DNA from: Strix aluco
Taxonomy: Eukaryota; Chordata; Aves; Strigiformes; Strigidae
Direction of reading: 5' to 3'
DNA: 64,000 nt
NCBI RefSeq assembly: GCF_031877795.1
Contig: NC_133958.1
Coordinates: forward strand, 1,736,001-1,800,000
The position numbers and the translations under genes are program-made. This document shows, piece by piece, positions 60,060 to 64,000 of the stretch. Each line of letters starts with the position of its first letter. The stretch's first letter is position 1. Below the pieces are notes generated by a model. It was not told the DNA's origin. It saw nothing but the letters and a program-made list of their open reading frames with translations, and did no database searches.

Positions 60060-63000
60060 TGAGGTTTAACTTTCCTTGCAGTTATTTTTCACCTGTCCCT
60101 GTCTGCGAAAAGCAACTATGATTTTCTTTGATAGTCTCCATTTAAAAAGCACCTTTTGACCGAGCGAGAGAGTAGAACCTGTTGAGTACTGTGGCTTCCC
60201 TCTTTGCATTTACTAGATACAAGTTTAGTTTAAACAAAACGCAGCAACAAAAATCCAGACTGAACCTAGACTTGCAAGGTTTGATGTGCTGAGGAAACTG
60301 ATAGTTCGCATATTCAGAGGAAGCTAAAAAGCCTGGGCTTACATGCTCTGCTGAAGGAGGGCAGGCTGTTGAGCTGAACATCTTCATGCTCTGTTAATCT
60401 TCTTTGTGGAATAAAATATTCCAACCGTAACAAAATCCAGATGAGTAGTGATAGTTAAGCAGAGAGGAAGAAAGGAGGACTATCAGCAAATGTGAGAGGA
60501 AACATGCTTAGTTATTTCTAGCAGCCATTATGCTTTGTTAAGGGTTGCTGAGTTAGCTGTGTGGAATGAGAAGCTAGCCTGTGTTTGGAAGGCGAGGCTC
60601 TGGGTATCGGCGGAGGAGCAGACAGGTCAGGCCATGTCATGTCCAAATGAAAATAGCTTTTGTGTCAGGCAGAAGTGCTCTGGGCTGTCGGGAAGAAAAT
60701 CCCCATGTCTGAGTTCTCCAGGATGACGGAAAGCCCGTTTTATGAGAAAACTTGACCATATTCTCCTGCTTCCTGCTTCGTTCACTTTGCCTAGTCAATG
60801 AACCTTATGGAGCCCAACACAAATTTGTGTAGTTCTTTAATAATAACATCAAGGTCAGCAAGAGTAATGACTGAATTTAACAAATGACACATGCAACAAA
60901 CAGAGGGAGTAAAACATCATTGCACAGCACTGGCTGAACTGATAAAATGCAATTCAACATCAAAACAGAAGGCTTGTTTCTTTTCCTTTGCTGCATCAGC
61001 ACCACATATAAGGCAAATGTTACTGACTGGTTACCCTCAAATCTTGCCAGAGCTCGCAGAAGCCAGACATTCCCCCCCCATCCCCAAAATAAACAGCGAC
61101 AGAAGATGCCTTCACACACCAAGGAGTAGAGAGAGAATTCGAATGACCGCAAAGTTCATGCGGGTGAATGCTTCAAAATACAGCCTGCAAAAATTTGTAA
61201 CATTTTAGCAATTAAAAAAAATATAATATCTTCATTGAATGCAGCTGCTTAGTCCTTTGAGGCTGCAAGACACGCTGACAGAAAGTTTTGCATGAATGAA
61301 AAACAACGGGAGTAATTGAACCTGTTAGAGTGATTGAAAAACTGTTTATTTAATGCCATCAGACATCTGTTTATTGCTGTTTAGACCAGCCCATGTAGGA
61401 GCATGTGCAACTAGTAAACAGACCTGCTGAAGTCTTTTGAAATTGCAGAGCAGGTGTAGTGCCACTCAACGCCTTTTGATCTATGAGAACGTTTACTTAA
61501 AAATTGGCTAGTGTGGATTGATAGCCTGTGTAATGTGTTTCTAGGAAAGTTTTATAGACAGAGAATACATAGGGTACCATATATCAGTATATGGTACACC
61601 AGCTAATTCAACCTCATTTACATAGCATTAATTGTCAGTGGAAGCCGATATAAATTCAGGATGAAATTTTCACTCTTGATTGCCTTATGTTAAAGTTCCT
61701 AAGTTAATCTCTAGGGACCGGCATAAAAGGAGTCTGATTTTTAAAAGCATGTGTGGCATTTTGGGAAGCCATTTTAGCAGCCACATTTAGGTTGATCCTA
61801 AATACAAGACCAGGTACCAAGTCCGTCACCAAACGTGCTCTAATTTTTCTGAGAACGTTAGCAAACCAAAATCGATTCACTGGCAGCAGCATGGGTGCTC
61901 TGCTTCGGCGTCCAGTTACCCCACACCCATTTTGTTTGTCTCTCCCCACTGCGCTCTGGCCGTATCCCACCCTGGATCGATGTGCAAACCTCTTTGCCAA
62001 TGGATCAAGGGAGCGCACAGCCTGGAGCTTCACTTAATGCTATGTAAAATAGGTATTCGTCACTACAGGAAATATTTGTACATTTATAAAAAAGCAATAC
62101 AACCATAAAGAAAAAAATACAACAAGCACAGCTTGATACGATAACATGCCATGAAATGTCATTGGCTTTATAATAATTTACTACAACTTGAAAAATGTTC
62201 TTTTATCCACAATGGATAGGAAATGCTTCCATCTAACATATGGTAAGCATGCAGTAACAATATGTACAACAAAAAATTTGGAGTTTGTTTTCTATTCATA
62301 AACTGGATGATTACATAGGGGTATTTTAAAATTATTATTTTTCTAGCCTGATCTAGGTTTTATTTTGCTTCTTTAATGCCATAGGGTTTTTTTCCCTTAG
62401 TTTGAGGAGAATTAAGATTTCTATGTACATCTGCAAGAAGTTAGCTTTAGTCATGGAGTATACCCTGCTTTTTATTTTTTCCCCCAACAGTAGGTTTAGA
62501 TTTATTGGTTAATTGACACTTTAAAAAAAATAATTCTCAATGCCGTATTGTTGAAAATCAATTTCCTTTCCAAACTTTTTTGAAATACTGAGGATCTGTT
62601 AAGGGAAATATCTATTGATCCTCTATTACACTATTCCCGTTTTTTACACCTTTCATCATGAAACCAAATCAAACAGCTCTTTACCTAGATCCCATCCATC
62701 GCAAGAGAGAGTCCAACCAAACTTGTGTCAGGGTGTTAAAAGGTTCCCTCTCCCACCTGCCAATCACAAAGTCCTAGTGTTGAACTAACCATGGCCTGTA
62801 GCTGATACAATCTGACATAGCGAGTAGCAAAACTGTTGGTTTTGCTCCTAATTGGGGACTGCTCTGTGCTGCCTGCAGACAAAACAGTGTTGCGGGTGAA
62901 TTAATCAGCCTTTCTGCGGAACAGCCAGCCTTGGCTGTAGATTGAGTCTTCAGAGCCATCGTGACTGATATCTCATAGATGACCTAGTGGTGGGTAAGGC

Positions 63001-64000
63001 TGGTGAGTGACAGGCTGACTCAGTCTCGTGGTAAGGGTTCATTCACAAATGTCCCAGGTCAAGTCTCCACTGAGTTTTTTTTGTCTATTCCCTTTCCTCC
63101 TTGAGCATTTTTTTTCTTTTTTCCTTTTTCTTTTTTGCTAGAAAAGCTAGAATTAGTATTTCCAACAGCACTGAAGTACTTGGCAAAGCATTTCGTTATC
63201 TGGTAAAAAATTATATGATTATGAGACCCTTAGATATTCATAGAACTGCAGCTACAAAGACGGTTTACCTCTTACGACTTCGCAATTTCCAGAGAGAGAG
63301 TAATTTTGTGAGAACTGATCCTGACAGTAAATTAGAGAGCCAGAGGTTTGACTGAAGTGCTGAGTGATCTCACCTATTTCTAGCCCTGTGTTGCAAAGGC
63401 AGGTGCTCAGAAGGTTTGCTATAGGATAAAAGATGTGCGTACACAATATTGTGGAATACGGTGGGGTCCCGTGAAGGCGAGGTGAAAGCATGGAGAAATG
63501 CAGCCAGTGCATTTCTTGGAAGACTGATTCCCATCTTGCATGTCCGGTGTGTTGATTTTTGCCTTAGTCAACAACTGCTAATAGAAGGGATGTTGTTGAG
63601 AGTTGACAAGAGTGAGTAAGCACACTGGCTCTTCTTCACTACGAGTTTGGAAGGCATCTGCTACTTATTCAGGAAAGGAAAACAAAAATTAAAAATCCAT
63701 GTGGAAACATTTCTAGGGTGAAAGAATGCAATTTACAGGAAAAACAGAAACGCATCAGTGGTAACCATTTCAAACTGACAATAACAAGGAGCCCAAGCAG
63801 ACTGGATTTAGAGATATTGATACACCTAACCTCTTGTTTATATTCAGAAACTTTCCTTTTAAAATGGAAACCAGCATTACATTACACTGCTGAACTGCAG
63901 AGCTATTAACTAGATGGACATAATTAGTCTAAACTGAATGCAAAGACTCTTCTGTCAACCATACCTTCCCAGATTCCTTTGCTCAATTTTTATGAACTCC
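60060..64000. other. AT-rich intergenic tail
   Basis: AT-richer than the preceding 15 kb, with long A/T runs. It contains a 24-bp palindrome at 61574-61597 followed by homeodomain- and POU-like words (CATTAATTG, ATTTACAT). The open frame at 61704-62033 (minus) has no recognisable homology. This could be a regulatory region or the 3'UTR of a minus-strand gene starting beyond the window. Confidence 0.4.
61574..61597. repeat. 24-bp palindrome (10-bp arms, 4-nt spacer)
   Basis: GTACCATATA, spacer TCAG, then TATATGGTAC: arms are exact reverse complements. Confidence 0.9.

Noticed and set aside
61704-62033. 109-codon minus-strand open frame
   Set aside because: No recognisable domain, signal or splice context; length is unremarkable for chance in 64 kb.

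Overview
The window is vertebrate nuclear DNA, almost certainly from a bird. Multi-exon genes with GT-AG introns, a CpG-island promoter and 5'-truncated CR1 LINE copies all point that way, and CR1 is the dominant avian retroposon. The species cannot be named from the sequence.

Layout: positions 1-601 hold the end of NFU1 on the plus strand: the last part of an intron, then a terminal coding exon at 554-601. NFU1 is the mitochondrial Fe-S cluster scaffold. After it comes about 4.7 kb of NFU1 3'UTR and intergenic DNA, then a TATA-less CpG-island promoter at about 5330-6075. Positions 5739-39086 hold the complete coding sequence of GFPT1 (glutamine:fructose-6-phosphate amidotransferase 1, the first and rate-limiting enzyme of the hexosamine pathway). 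It has 19 coding exons on the plus strand. Every junction was read by eye and all phases agree: 2046 nt, 681 codons plus stop, the length of the common non-muscle isoform. A probable 3'UTR of about 4.1 kb runs to a polyadenylation signal at 43209. The remaining 20.7 kb contains no gene I can support, one more CR1 copy and an AT-rich tail. The order NFU1 then GFPT1, same strand, matches the human arrangement as I recall it.

The most unusual structure is GFPT1 intron 5 (18767-22560). Nearly all of it is low-complexity DNA in two blocks. The first is about 2.3 kb of G-poor C/T/A minisatellite-like sequence built on CACTC. It switches within about 20 bp to about 1.4 kb of nearly pure purine (GGAAAGG type) sequence. 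The pyrimidine block contains many copies of CACTCAC, the exact complement of this intron's own 5' splice site. The purine block runs almost to the 3' splice site, leaving hardly any polypyrimidine tract. The exons on either side (5 and 6) have almost 100% G or C at third codon positions, against 35-66% in exons 2, 3, 7 and 9.

NFU1 and GFPT1 are neighbours but not a functional unit: one serves Fe-S and lipoate assembly in mitochondria, the other makes glucosamine-6-phosphate in the cytosol.
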